A DNA stretch of 64,000 bases from Girardinichthys multiradiatus (taxonomy: Eukaryota; Chordata; Actinopteri; Cyprinodontiformes; Goodeidae), in the NCBI RefSeq assembly GCF_021462225.1, contig NC_061794.1:47292414-47356413 (forward strand), written 5' to 3'. Positions within the stretch are counted from its first letter, which is position 1, and each line of letters starts with the position of its first letter. The translations under genes were made by a program, and so were the position numbers. This document shows, piece by piece, positions 33,701-45,054 of this stretch. The notes below the pieces were generated by a model. It did not search any database. It saw nothing but the letters and a program-made list of their open reading frames with translations, and was not told the DNA's origin.

Positions 33701-36700
33701 TGTTCAGGAAGACGTTTTATCTCTCATCCAAATGGCTGCTTCAGTTCTAAACATGGTTGGACGTAACAGTCTTATACTGTAAGTTGTAGTCAGAACAGTC
33801 ACACTAATAGGGTCCCTAATAGAGCAGAAGGTGTAACACCAACTCTGCAGCTCTGACTTGTCTCCTCAGGTGGTTCTTTATCAATATACTCCTTGAGACG
33901 TGTGACCCAAACTCACATGGCATCGTTGGGAATATTTTGGATCCTCAACAGTGACCAAAACATTGATCTGTGACTATTGCTATGATTGTTCTGACTATAA
34001 CCTATAAACCTGCTACTTCCAACCATGTTCAGAACTAAAGAAACATTTTGGATGGGAGGTGAAACATCTTCTTTCATAAATGTGAGGCAGTTAATGTTCT
34101 CCCCCAGAGAAAAACTGATCAGATTCACTAAGATTTCCCAAGACCCACAAATGTATCATGACACATAAAGTGCATTCACAAGGTTTCACTTATCAGTTTC
34201 TTTCAGCTGTTCAGACAGATGAAAATACTACAGTAGCTTTAAACCAAACTCACCGTCCACAACAACGAGTCTGACATCCTGGTATGAAGCTGATGGTAAG
34301 GATTCACCCAAACCACATCTGTACAGTCCTGAATCGGACGGGGTCAGCTCTGAGATGCTCACAGACAGAACTGAGTATGTTCTAGAAGCTTCTTTAATGT
34401 ATTTAATTCTGTATCGGCCACTCTCAGTTGTGTTATCACTTGTTTTAATGAAGAGGTTATCTCCTTCACAGGTTTTCCTACAGAAGATCTTCAAGGTTCC
34501 AGATGAGCCAAAGAGGCACGGAAACAAGATGCTTTCTCCAGATACTCCATATTGTGTCAGTGCTTTGAGAGCTCTGGTGTCTCTGATCTGCAGAGCTGGA
34601 GAACAGAATACCAGAACATCCTATCAGAAACTGGTGAGAGACCGCAGCACCTTCAAACCAGAGCTTCCAGTAGAACCACAACAAGAACAAACAAAGTAAA
34701 CAGGAACAAGATAGTTTCAAAACATATTGTTCATGTTTCCATTTCTGCATTTGGCTTTTGTCCAAACTGACTTTCAAATGAGGATATAACAGTGTAGTTA
34801 ATGTCAAAGCTAACAATGAGCTACTTAAAAGGAAGACCACTAGTGAGGTTCTGTCAGAGGTAACAGTGTAGGAATAGAGCGCAGGCATAGAGGGAAGTGC
34901 AGTAAAGGGGGCAGCGAAGTACATTGTAGGAGATGCTCCTAGAGCAGGTTCTAATAAAGTTTGTTTTATATATATATCAATCAGAGAGTTATAGTGTTCG
35001 CCGTAAAGCTCCACTTGTAAAAGTAAATCCGTTGGACTTCTTCTTCAACATTTCTGAGTCCTACTCTGTCAGACAGGACACGGTAAAAGAAAAAAAAAAC
35101 AGAAACATTTTCTGAAATATTTCCTGGTGCAGGTTTCTAAAGAATATGGGTAAATCTGTCATTTTGGGTTTTGTGTTTGTTTACTTTTTCAGTTAGGTGT
35201 TTCTATTCCTTTGGGTTTAGTAGTTATATTTGTTTATTCTATGGGGTAAGAACCCTGTCAAAAACAACGTGTATGTAAAGACGGAAATGTGTGCATATTA
35301 GTCAATAGTTGTGCATAAGTAAAATCCAAAAGAGGTATTGTATATTTTATCTATAAGAATACAAAATAAAATGTTACAACTTCAAGAAATTACAAACACA
35401 AAGTTCAAGTTTACAGTTGTGGTTTATTCTTTATGAATACAATATGCTATAACAGTTTGTGAATACGATTTATTTTCTATGAGAATACAAATTTACCTCA
35501 ATGACTTGGTGTCACGTGATCTCAGGCTCAGAATATAGTGGGTGGAGTTATACAATGATGTACAGTAGGTGGCGCTATGCACCTCTGAATTTGTTGCAAA
35601 CCGCCAGCAGAAGAAGAGAAGAAGCAGCAGCACTAGCGCCAATATGACGGACCAAGAGCATATATACTGCCACCTACTGTACATCATTGTATAACTCCAC
35701 CCACTATATTCTGAGCCTGAGATCACGTGACACCAAGTCATTGAGGTAAATTTGTATTCTCAAAGAAAATAAATCGTATTCACAAACTGTTATAGCATAT
35801 TGTATTCATAAAGAATAAACCACAACTGTAAACTTGAACTTTGTGTTTGTAATTTCTTGAAGTTGTAACATTTTATTTTGTATTCTTATAGAGAAAATAT
35901 GCAATACCTCTTTTGGATTTTACTTATGCACAACTATTGACTAATATGCACACATTTCGTCTTTACATACACATTGATTTTGACAGCGTTCTTACCCCAT
36001 ATTATTCCTTCTGTCATCCTAATGTTAGTTTTGTTCTCTCTTCTGCCCCCTAGTTTAATTAGTTCCCTTTCCCCTTTGGCTTAAGACCCCTTTTTGATAT
36101 TTTTTACCCAGTTGCTTGTTCCCTTTAATATTAATTGTTCCTTTCCCAGCCTTGCCTTACAGTATAGTTCCCTCTTGATTGGTTTTATAGTAATAGTTCG
36201 TTTATCCCTGATGTTTTAGTTCCTGTCAGTCAGTTATATTCTGTTCATTAGTAAGTCTGCTTTTACGTAGTCCCTTCCACGTCATTAGATTTAGTTCTTC
36301 CCAGAGTTACAATTTACGTCAGCTTATGTTTAGGTTTATTTTCCCTGTTCCTCCCAGTTTCGTTTAGTGTTAGTTTCCTGTCTCTGCGTTCCCTAGCTCC
36401 AGTCACAATCGCAACCTCCATGACCTCAGTTCCCTTCACCTGGCCAGCACACCTGTAAGCATTCATCTGATTAACTACTACTCTCGTTCCCATTGTTTCA
36501 CCATTCACCTTCCCTGTATATAAGCTTACCGGTTTTATTTGTTCCCCGTCGCCTCGTTCTGCTAGATACCTGCTATCGCCTGTCATGCTCCTGCTCTGTT
36601 TCCAGTTCAGCTCCTGTCAGTTTCTGTTCGATTTGTCTACTGTTCCTGAATTCCTGGTTGAGCATCCTGCGTTTTTAACCTCCAAATAAATATGGAACAA

Positions 36701-39700
36701 AACCTTACCTCACGATTACCGAAGTATCTTCCTGCAAGCTGGTCCGACTCAAAACCTCGCATCTCTCGTACGGGCTTGTATCCCACGAGGAGCAACCCAG
36801 CCACAAGGCGCTCTCCAACGAGTCCCGATCCCAGGCCTGGCTCCAGGATGGGACCCCAGCTCCGCCGTACCAGGCGACGTCACGTGTCTTGATTGTTTTG
36901 GTCCTCATGAGGGTGTCTTGTGTCCACACTGGCAGGGCTTCAGGGGTGAGATCCACCCTGAGTACCTCAAGTCTCTGGATGTTGTGGGGCTATCATGGTT
37001 GACACGCCTCTTCAACATTGTGTGGCGGAAACGGACAATGCCTCTGGACTGGCAAACTGGGGTGGTGGTCCCTCTTCATAAGAAGGGGGACCGGAGGGTG
37101 TGTTCCAACTACAGGGGGATCACACTCCTCAGCCTCCCTGGCCTTGCAAGGGTATTGGAGAGGAGAGTCCGGCCGATAGACGAACCTCAGCTTCAGGAGG
37201 AGCAGTGTGGTTTTCGTGTCCTCTTCAGTTTGGAGGGGAGTTCCTGCCTCAAGTGGAGGAGTTCAAGTATCTCGTGGTCTTGTTCACGAGTGAGGGAAGA
37301 ATGGAGCGGAGATCGACAGACGGATAGCTGCGGCTGCCGCAGTAATGGGGGCGCTGTGCCAGTCCGTTGTGGTCTAGAGAGAGCTGAGCCGAAAAGCGAA
37401 GCTCTCAATTTACCAGTTGGTCTACGTTCCTTCCCTCACCTTTGGCCATGAACTTTGGGTCATGACCGAAAGAACGAGATCCCGGATACAAGCGGCTGAA
37501 ATGAGCTTCCTCCGTAGGGTGGCCGGGCACTCCCAAGGAGATAGGGTGAGGAGCTCGGCCATCTGGGAGGAGCTCGGAGTAGAGCCGCTGCTCCTCCACA
37601 TCGAGAGGAGCCAGTTTAGGTGGCTCGGGCATCTATACCAGATGCCTCCTGGAAGCCTTCCTCGGGAGGTGTTCCAGGCATGTCCCACTGGGAGGAGGCC
37701 CAGGGGACGGCCCAGGACACGCTGGAGGGACTATGTCTCTCAGCTGGCCTGGGAACGCCTTGGGCTCCACCCGGAGGAGCTCGAGGAGGTGTCTAGGGAG
37801 AGGGATGTCTGGGTGTCCCGAGTACGAGTACTTTTTGATTATTTTTATACTTCCATTTGGGTCTCTAATGCCTCTACAGGTCCTTCTCAAAATATTAGCA
37901 TATTGTGATAAAGTTCATTATTTTCCATAATGTAATGATGAAAATTTAACATTCATATATTTTAGATTCATTGCACACAAACTGAAATATTTCAGGTCTT
38001 TTATTGTCTTAATACGGAGGATTTTGGCATACAGCTCATGAAAACCCAAAATTCCTATCTCACAAAATTAGCATATCATTAAAAGGGTCTCTAAACGAGC
38101 TATGAACCTAATCATCTGAATCAACAAGTTAACTCTAAACACCTGCAAAAGATTCCTGAGGCCTTTAAAACTCCCAGCCTGGTTCATCACTCAAAACCCC
38201 AATCACGGGTAAGACTGCCGACCTGACTGCTGTCCAGAAGGCCACTATTGACACCCTCAAGCAAGAGGGTAAGACACAGAAAGACATTTCTGAACGAATA
38301 GGCTGTTCCCAGAGTGCTGTATCAAGGCACCTCAGTGGGAAGTCTGTGGGAAGGAAAAAGTGTGGCAGAAAACGCTGCACAACGAGAAGAGGTGACCGGA
38401 CCCTGAGGAAGATTGTGGAGAAGGGCCGATTCCAGACCTTGGGGGACCTGTGGAAGCAGTGGACTGAGTCTGGAGTAGAAACATCCAGAGCCACCGTGCA
38501 CAGGCGTGTGCAGGAAATGGGCTACAGGTGCCGCATTCCCCAGACCTGGGCTACAGAGAAGCAGCACTGGACTGTTGCTCAGTGGTCCAAAGTACTTTTT
38601 TCGGATGAAAGCAAATTCTGCATGTCATTTGGAAATCAAGGTGCCAGAGTCTGGAGGAAGACTGGGGAGAAGGAAATGCCAAAATGCCAGAAGTCCAGTG
38701 TCAAGTACCCACAGTCAGTGATGGTCTGGGGTGCCGTGTCAGCTGCTGGTGTTGGTCCACTGTGTTTTATCAAGGGCAGAGTCAATGCAGCTAGCTATCA
38801 GGAGATTTTGGAGCACTTCATGCTTCCATCTGCTGAAAAGCTTTATGGAGATGAAGATTTCATTTTTCAGCACGACCTGGCACCTGCTCACAGTGCCAAA
38901 ACCACTGGTAAATGGTTTACTGACCATGGTATCACTGTGCTCAATTGGCCTGCCAACTCTCCTGACCTGAACCCCATAGAGAATCTGGGATATTGTGAAG
39001 AGAACGTTGAGAGACTCAAGACCCAACACTCTGGATGAGCTAAAGGCCGCTATCGAAGCATCCTGGGCCTCCATAAGACCTCAGCAGTGCCACAGGCTGA
39101 TTGCCTCCATGCCACGCCGCATTGAAGCAGTCATTTCTGCCAAAGGATTCCCGACCAAGTATTGAGTGCATAACTGTACATGATTATTTGAAGGTTGATG
39201 TTTTTTGTATTAAAAACACTTTTCTTTTATTGGTCGGATGAAATATGCTAATTTTGTGAGATAGGAATTTTGGGTTTTCATGAGCTGTATGCCAAAATCA
39301 TCCGTATTAAGACAATAAAAGACCTGAAATATTTCAGTTAGTGTGCAATGAATCTAAAATATATGAATGTTAAATTTTCATCATGATATTATGGAAAATA
39401 ATGAACTTTATCACAATATGCTAATATTTTGAGAAGGACCTGTAGATACAGTCAAAATGCAAAAAAAACGTTCAGCCACGTTTCGGCTATAAATTAATGT
39501 TTTAGGTTTTCTAGAAAACGCGTGGTTTTAAAAGCTGTGTAGTTGGCCTTAGTGTCAACTACGGCCAACTACATTACCCAAGTCCCGCCCCTGGCTAGCA
39601 GCTGAAGTGAAGCTCCACCCACTTGATTTCCAGTACAGGATCACGTCTCGGCGTTTGGTTTAACCTTACAGGCGCTTTACATTGGCTGCCCTCAGAGGCA

Positions 39701-40653
39701 GATGTTCTGTTGTTGGCTGCAAAGACCCATATGTGTCCATGCACGTTCTCCCGCTGTCTGATAATAGATATTCATGGCTTCATTTTATTTTGAGGGCAAT
39801 GTTCCAGTCACATTGCTGAAGAAAGTACTAGTTTGCACAAATCACTTCAGCACGAACTGCTTTGAGAACTCACATCAGCACAAGTCAGGATTGAGGAAAT
39901 ATTCCGTCCCCGCTGTTGGTGACAAATCTGCCAATAAAATGTAAGTACTTATTGTTGTGTCTTATAAGCTTCGTATGTTACGGGTAGGGTTGCAACCCTA
40001 ATTGAGATGGTAATAAATAATAACAGTTTGATTTTACATTTTGAAGTTACCATTCAGAAACTGCTTGCTGCATCCTTGATGGTTTTTCAGGAGGGTCCAC
40101 TTCTTCTGCTTCTGGGTCTGTCTCAGGGTCAAAGATGTATAGCTGTATTGTTGCTCATCTGCTGGCAGCCATTTGCCTGAAGTGCTGGCCCTGCCCCCCA
40201 ACATTGAGTTAAATACAGCTAATTTAAAATGCCAGAGCCCTAAAACAGCTCTTTCTGAAAGGATTTCAAAATAGGCGAAACTGAGGAGGTGAAATCTCAT
40301 TATCTGAGAATGATTTTGTGCAAAAAATATAATTAAAATGGCCCGTGGACCTATCTCAAATGTTGAATAGGAAGTATAATAGGTCACCTTTAAGAATTTA
40401 ATTCTCTTAAATCTCAACAAAACTCTATAAATGTTCACTGAAAGCTCTCATGTTCATGTACTGTCTTAAACAGATTCTTCTGAGTTATGTCTCCTCTATC
40501 TCCCCTATACAATCTTCTTCAAAATAAGACTGAATTTACATTAAACATAAAATTTCTGTTTTAAGAAAAGTCATCATCTTTGGACAGAGAAATGCTATAA
40601 AAAATAGACTCACAGAAGAAGACCAAGCAGAACACACTGTGATGAACGTTCAT
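30230..40653 (-). CDS. Gene C: CD300/pIgR-like receptor, two Ig domains, shortened tail
   Basis: Seven exons join in frame to 382 codons: 40614-40653 (signal, MNVHHSVFC), 34254-34595 (Ig1: [17 protein letters not shown]), 33228-33554 (Ig2: NKDHHLYKEPGGS, LFCRGAC, DSGRYQC), 32268-32408 (Ser/Thr stalk), 30743-30841 (membrane, VLMVLTLTITLILLSVALLAF), 30479-30516 and 30230-30391 (tail). The membrane exon needs a GC donor (TG|GCAAGA at 30742-30741); all other borders are GT-AG. The last exon ends in TGA directly before GTAAGA, the donor used by paralogues B and E. C has therefore lost the ITIM exon, whose relic is at 29330. The remaining tyrosines are TIYENA, DYELW and VIYAAY. Intron 1 (6 kb) holds a foldback element, a LINE, a Tc1 copy and a THAP relic. 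I infer a cell-surface receptor with altered signalling. Confidence 0.8.
30706..30736. repeat. (TG)n microsatellite
   Basis: A short TG run adjoins the GC donor of the gene C membrane exon. Confidence 0.9.
30842..32267. other. Gene C intron, nothing recognised
   Basis: 1.4 kb between the stalk and membrane exons. AT-rich, with no transposon coding region and no further Ig exon. Confidence 0.4.
34925..35100 (+). repeat. Dispersed repeat family Y, copy 2
   Basis: Matches 13660-13830 (reverse) and 57320-57480. It contains TCTAATAAAGTTTGTTTTAT, AGTGTTCGCCG, CTCCACTTGTAAAAG and CAGACAGGACACGG. Sequence to the left, from about 34780, may belong to the same element. Confidence 0.6.
35241..36000. 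mobile_element. Foldback DNA element with 330-bp arms
   Basis: Starts ATGGGGTAAGAA and ends TTCTTACCCCAT. The left arm (35241-35573) and right arm (35669-36000) are almost perfect reverse complements, separated by about 95 bases. If the outermost TA (35240-35241 and 36000-36001) is the target duplication, the element proper runs TGGGGTAAG to CTTACCCCA, as expected for a Tc1/mariner-type MITE. It has no coding capacity. It lies in intron 1 of gene C, and its transcript would form a very long hairpin. Confidence 0.9.
36005..36745 (+). mobile_element. LTR-like fragment related in layout to 54875-55788
   Basis: Pyrimidine-rich sequence with a TATA-like CTGTATATAAGC at about 36515 and AATAAA at about 36685. 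It then has CGACTCAAAACC where the 54875 LTR has CCGATCCAAAACC. It appears to be a truncated, diverged LTR; no matching start or target duplication was found. Confidence 0.45.
36900..37870 (+). mobile_element. Non-LTR retrotransposon with large internal deletion
   Basis: The first part (36918-37230) reads reverse-transcriptase motifs: GVVVPLHKKGDRR, CSNYRGITLLSLPG, QLQEEQCGFR. It is then fused, without the catalytic FADD region, to the C-terminal part (37417-37870) with RRVAGHSQGDRVR and RPRGRPRTRWRDYV. The internal loss removes the active site, so the copy is dead. The clade is not certain. Tc1 copy 2 inserted right at its 3' end. Confidence 0.8.
37877..39442 (+). mobile_element. Tc1/mariner transposon, copy 2, defective
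   Basis: Same family as copy 1, with both long inverted repeats and TA at 37875-37876 and 39443-39444. At 1566 bp it is 44 bp shorter than copy 1, owing to a 42-bp and a 2-bp deletion in the transposase. It lies in intron 1 of gene C. Confidence 0.95.
38205..39165 (+). pseudogene. Broken Tc1 transposase
   Basis: The start codon is ACG instead of ATG. A 42-bp deletion after RCRIPQ removes 14 residues from the linker before the catalytic domain. A 2-bp deletion inside NLWD (near 38986) shifts the frame just after the catalytic glutamate. The first two catalytic aspartates remain. The ends could still be mobilised by an active relative. Confidence 0.95.
39680..39945 (+). pseudogene. Decayed THAP-type zinc-finger exon
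   Basis: The plus strand reads RCSVVGCKDPYVSMHVLPLS, then after stops and a frameshift CTNHFSTNCFEN, then an exon end AAAAT|GTAAGT at about 39943. The C-x4-C then C-x2-H spacing fits a C2CH THAP domain, known from P-element-type transposases and THAP proteins. Two stops between the halves show decay. It is probably the first exon of a transposon-derived gene. It lies antisense in intron 1 of gene C. Confidence 0.6.
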
Positions 40654-41940
40654 GCTGATGATCAGATGGTTTCCTGCCGTCTCTTTTCAAACCTTCTGAT
40701 TCTTCAATCAAATGCCTTCGTCCTTTGAACATTACACACTTCCTCTTTTCATGGTTGTTTCTTGTGACGAATTGAAAATAAATTATTTGGCACTGTAAAA
40801 ACAGAAAAAAGAGACAGATGTTTTTCTTTTTTAAAAAAGATCAACAGATCTTAATTCTTTTTATTCATACATCACAACTGATTAACACTTTTATATATAA
40901 CTTATTAATAATCTCTAAACCTTAATGTTTTTTAATCATCAGTTCACATTCATCTTTCAGTCATATTACTATTTATATGTGTTTTAACTTGATAGTCAAA
41001 GATCACTCATTACATTTAGTACTGTAGAAAATCATCATACATGATTCCTTTGGTTCTTGTCTCAGCCATGGCAATAACAAGGACATGAACTTCTGACCGC
41101 GGTGAAGTGAGTTTGAGGTTAGATCTTTGTGCTCCATAGATTCAGCGGGGTCTTTCTCCCATTTGATTCGATGAAGGCAGTCTGATTGCGGCCAGCTGCA
41201 CTCTGCCTGCTCCCTCCTCCTGCAGACGCTGGCTCTCTTAAGGACCGTCAATAAATGTCAGAACCAAATACACTGCTTCATGGTGGTTTTGTTTTGTGTA
41301 TTTTGGTGGAAATGTTTGTGCCTGAACAGCTGATTTTATGTGTGATCAGCTGGTTTAGCATGTTATTAAATACAGCACCCCTACCTGCATGCAATTCAGA
41401 AAGCTGACGTGTCCTTTTTCTTTTCTTTCAGCCTTCAGGCATGGGTTATGATTTATAAATAGGTAAATCATATTTGGGTTTGACCCGCTCCGGCCATTGT
41501 GGTCCTTAATATTGTAGTTGCTCTTGAGTTTTATTAACTTCTCCCTGCACTACCTCTTGGAGAATTCTCATTTCTCCTGGTCCCATGGCCAATCAGTGAA
41601 CAGTAGTCTGTTTACGTCATATGTAGTCCCGAGTCAGCCCCGGTCGGACCTGCTCCGGAGCAGGCACCAAAAAACCAGGTACTGTACGGAAAAAATCGTA
41701 ATAGAAGCGCTCGCAAAGCGGGTCATTTGGAGTGGAGATGGGTCAAATCAAGCCAGTGGAAAAGGGGCAATAAAGCTTTCCCCACTCTACAGAGAGAGAG
41801 TCACAATGAAGGCCAAAACTATTCTTGATAAGTCTGAGTAATCTTCATATCTGCCCGTTGCTCCCGTCTGATTGCAAACAGATAATAATGAAAGGCAAAA
41901 CAAATATTGGCATTGGAGTTGTTGGTTTGTTTTTCATGTA
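40654..41940. other. Upstream of gene C, no gene seen
   Basis: The first few hundred bases probably include the gene C promoter, which I could not define. Around 41430-41830 is sequence resembling fish non-autonomous hAT-type repeats (GCCAATCAGTGAACAG, CGGGTCATTTGG), but the ends were not found. Confidence 0.35.
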
Positions 41941-41949
41941 TTTTTCTGT

Positions 41950-42375
41950 CTGGTTTGTTTCTGGTCCCTGGTGCCTGATGGTTCCTGATGGCTGATGGTT
42001 CCTGATGGCTGATGGTTCCTGATGGCTGATGAATCATGTAGGTTTATGGTCCTTGGTGGCCTAAGGTCCGTATTGGTTTCTGATCCCTGGTGGCTGAAGG
42101 TCCCTGTTGGTTTCTGGTCCCTGGTGGCTGATGATTCCTGGTGGCTGATTGTCCCTCTTGGTTTCTGGTCCTTGGTGGCTGAAGGTCCTTGTTGGTTTCT
42201 GGTCCCCAATGGCTGATGGTCCCGGTTGGTTTCTGGTCCTTGGTGGCTGAAGGTCCTGGTTCATTTCTGGTCCCTGGTGGCTGATGATTCCTGGTGGCTG
42301 ATGGTCCCTCTTGGTTTCTGGTCTTTGGTGGCTGAAGGTCCTTGTTGGTTTCTGGTCCTTAGTGCCTGATGGTGT
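41950..42375. repeat. Minisatellite with 17/34-bp units
   Basis: Tandem 34-bp units (GGTGGCTGAAGGTCC...TTGGTTTCTGGTCC) are interspersed with 17-bp half units (GGTGGCTGATGATTCCT). A stretch of shorter CCTGATGGCTGATGGTT-type units precedes them. It yields spurious repetitive ORFs on both strands. Confidence 0.9.
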
Positions 42376-42944
42376 AGAGGAGTCTTTGCACATTGACTAA
42401 TATCACATTCAAACATGAAAATAATCACAGTAAATAATTATTATAGCCTAATTTTAAAAAGAAACATTCAGTTCAAAATCACACCATTAAAGAAAGCATC
42501 ACCATAATTTACTGTATAATTAAAGCTTACTTGAAATACTTAAAATAAATGTGATGGTTCCACATTCTAAATTTGTCAGCTGGAATTTCTGTCTAAACAG
42601 TCTGAGTCTGAAGGTAAATTATTCTGTGTAATCATAGAATACTGCAGGTTACACCGTGCGTGATCTGGAAGGGAAATAATGTCCTTGTGGTCCCATTATG
42701 GTACAAGTAATACAGTCATTTACTGTCAACAAAACTAGCTCATCAAACCAAAGAGGATATGAATCCAAAACTGTGAATAATATTGATATGAAAAGGAAAC
42801 TCAGTAAAAAGTTAAAATATGAAGAAATAAGAAATGAAAACCACACACTGTAGTTTCTGTAGGACTTCCACAGCATCCAAACCTCCCCTCAATGGTTGGA
42901 CAGTACTTCTTGACTTTCTTTCAACAATTCAGAAACCTTATTGA

Positions 42945-43300
42945 CTTACATAAAGGTCAGGTTTGTGACAGGACCTGTTTACAGTGAACTTTGTGGATCT
43001 CTGCAGCTCCTCCAGAGTTGCCATATGACTCGTAGCTGCTCTCAGATTAATGTTCTCCTTGCCCAACCAATCAGTTTAGGTGGACATCCATGGTTTGGTC
43101 GGTCTGCATTTGGTTCATCCTCTCTCCATGTTCAGATGATGGATTGAACAAAGCTCTGTGAGATGTTCAAATCCTGGGTTATTGTTTTAGAACCTAACCC
43201 TGCTTTAAACTTCTCCACAATTTTGTCCCATACCTGTCTGCTTAGTTCCTTGGTCTTCCAGATGCTGTTTGTTCTCTAATGTTCTTTAACAAACCTCTGA
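42945..43300 (-). pseudogene. Tc1-like relic fragment (family Z)
   Basis: It matches 18540-18850 in order: GTGGATC-CTGCAGCTCCT, TTAATG-TCTCCTTGCCC, GTTTAGGTGGAC, then CCTAACCCTGCTTTAAACTT. Only the transposase N-terminal half (in reverse) remains. It ends about 20 bp before the second Tc1-like element. Confidence 0.7.
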
Positions 43301-43481
43301 AGCCATAGACAGAACAACATACACTGCCAGGCCAAAAAAAAGTTGCCACCTGGATTTAACTAAGCAAATAGGTACGAGCCTCTCATTGGATAATTACTGC
43401 ATGGGCGATTATGTTTCAGCTGGCAACAAGTTATTTATCCCCAACTGGTGCAATGAGTTGCTTCTCATTTCTTAAACAGCC

Positions 43482-44600
43482 ATGTCGTGGAAAAGAGGTC
43501 AGTCTGTTTCAGAAGTCAAATCATTGACATGCATCAAGCAGAGAAAACATCTAAGGAGATTGCAGAAACTACCAAAACTGGGTTAAGAACTGTCCAACGC
43601 ATTATTAAAAACTGGAAGGATAGTGGGGACCCATCGTCTTTGAGAAAGAAATGTGGCCGGACAAAAATCCTGAATGATCGTGAATGTTTGGTGAAATCAA
43701 ATGGGAGAAAAACAACAGTAGAACTCCGGGCTATATTTAATAGTGAAAGTAAGAGCATTTCCACATGCACAATGCAAAGGGAACTCAAGGGATTGGCATT
43801 GAACAGCTGTGTGGCCTTAAGAAAACCACTAATCAGTGAGGCTAACTGGAAAAAAGGCTTCAGTTTACTAGGGAGCATAAAGATTGGACTCTGAAGAATC
43901 AGAATCAGAATCAGAAAAGCTTTATTGCCAAGTACGTTTTTGGACATACAAGGAATTTGTTTTGGCGTAGTCGGTGCAATACAATACAAATTAAACAGTA
44001 TAAACATATCTACAATATAATATAAATATATGTGCAGAAACCAACAGCAATGAAAGAAGGTCATATGGTCTGATGAGTCCAGATTGACCCTATTCCAGAG
44101 TGGTGGGCGCATCAGGGTAAGAAGAGAGGCAGGTGAAGTGATGCACCCATCATGCCTAGTGCCTGCTGTACCAGCCTGTGGGGGCAGTGCTATGATCTGG
44201 GGTTGCTGCAGGTGGTCAGGTCAGGGTTCAGCAACAGTATGTGTTCAAAGAATGAGGTCAGCTGACTACCTGAATATACTGAATGACCAGGTTATTCCAT
44301 CAATAGAGTTTTTCTTCCCTGATGGTACGGGCCTATTCCAAGATGACAATGCCAGGATTCAACGGGCTCCAATTGTGAAAGAGTGGTTCAGGGAGCATGA
44401 GACATCATTCTCACACATGGATTGGCCACCACACAGACCTTAACCCCATTGAGAATCTTTGGGATGTGCTCGAGAAGGCTTTGCACAGCGGTCAGACTCT
44501 ATCATCATCAATGCAAGATCTTGGAGAAAAATGAATGCAACACTGGGCGGAAATAGATCTTGAGACATTTCAGAAGCTTATCGAAACAATGCCACAGTGA
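43482..44600 (+). pseudogene. Tc1-like transposase, interrupted
   Basis: The N-terminal half (HQAEKTSKEIAETTKTG, RTVQRIIKNWKDSG) has the helix-turn-helix order of Tc1 transposases. The catalytic half has [39 protein letters not shown] and, in another frame, [14 protein letters not shown]. An L2 tail splits the gene before WSDES, and frameshifts lie near the start and before DLNPIE. It is dead. Confidence 0.85.
43893..44042 (-). mobile_element. L2 3' tail nested in the Tc1-like element
   Basis: Nearly identical to 50890-51050, including the (ATTCTG)n end and AAAGCTTTATTGCCAAGTAC. It interrupts the transposase reading frame, so it inserted after the Tc1-like element. Confidence 0.9.
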
Positions 44601-45054
44601 ATGTGTGCCGTAATCAAAGCTAAAGGAAGTCCATCAAAATATTAGAGTGGTGACTTTTTTTTTGGCCAGGCAGAGTATTTTAGTCATCTTTCTGAGCATC
44701 TGTCATGTTTTTAGACATGAAAGTGGATTTTCTTTTGTTTGTTTTGAGCTGACAGGTTGATTGAAGGAAATAAGACTTTATTCTACTAAACTTTAGTGTG
44801 TTCTGGGTTTTTATATTTGACACAACTTTCTCTAATATGTAGTGATGGTTCAGTGCCACAACAACCTTTAAGAGATTTCTCAAATAAATGATAAAAACAG
44901 TAGCAACACAATAACAGACGATTCCCTCAGCCCAACATTAAAGTAATAAATAAAGCCCTATAATGGATCATTTCACATTAAGGTATTCAGGCAAAGATGA
45001 AATCAATTGACTCATATAATTTCATTTAGTTTAATATAAAATGAAAAAGTACTC

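Larger units (their letters stand above)
43322..44675 (+). mobile_element. Second Tc1-like family, one defective copy with nested insertion
   Basis: The ends CACTGCCAGGCCAAAAAAAA and their near complement (TTTTTTTTTGGCCAGGCAGAG) are flanked by TA at 43320-43321 and 44676-44677. The inverted repeats are short (about 30 bp), unlike the long ones of the first family. About 150 bp of L2 3' tail is inserted in the middle. Confidence 0.85.

Noticed and set aside
42061..42393. Repetitive ORF of Pro/Gln/Thr units on the minus strand
   Set aside because: A translation of the minisatellite; units vary without coding constraint.
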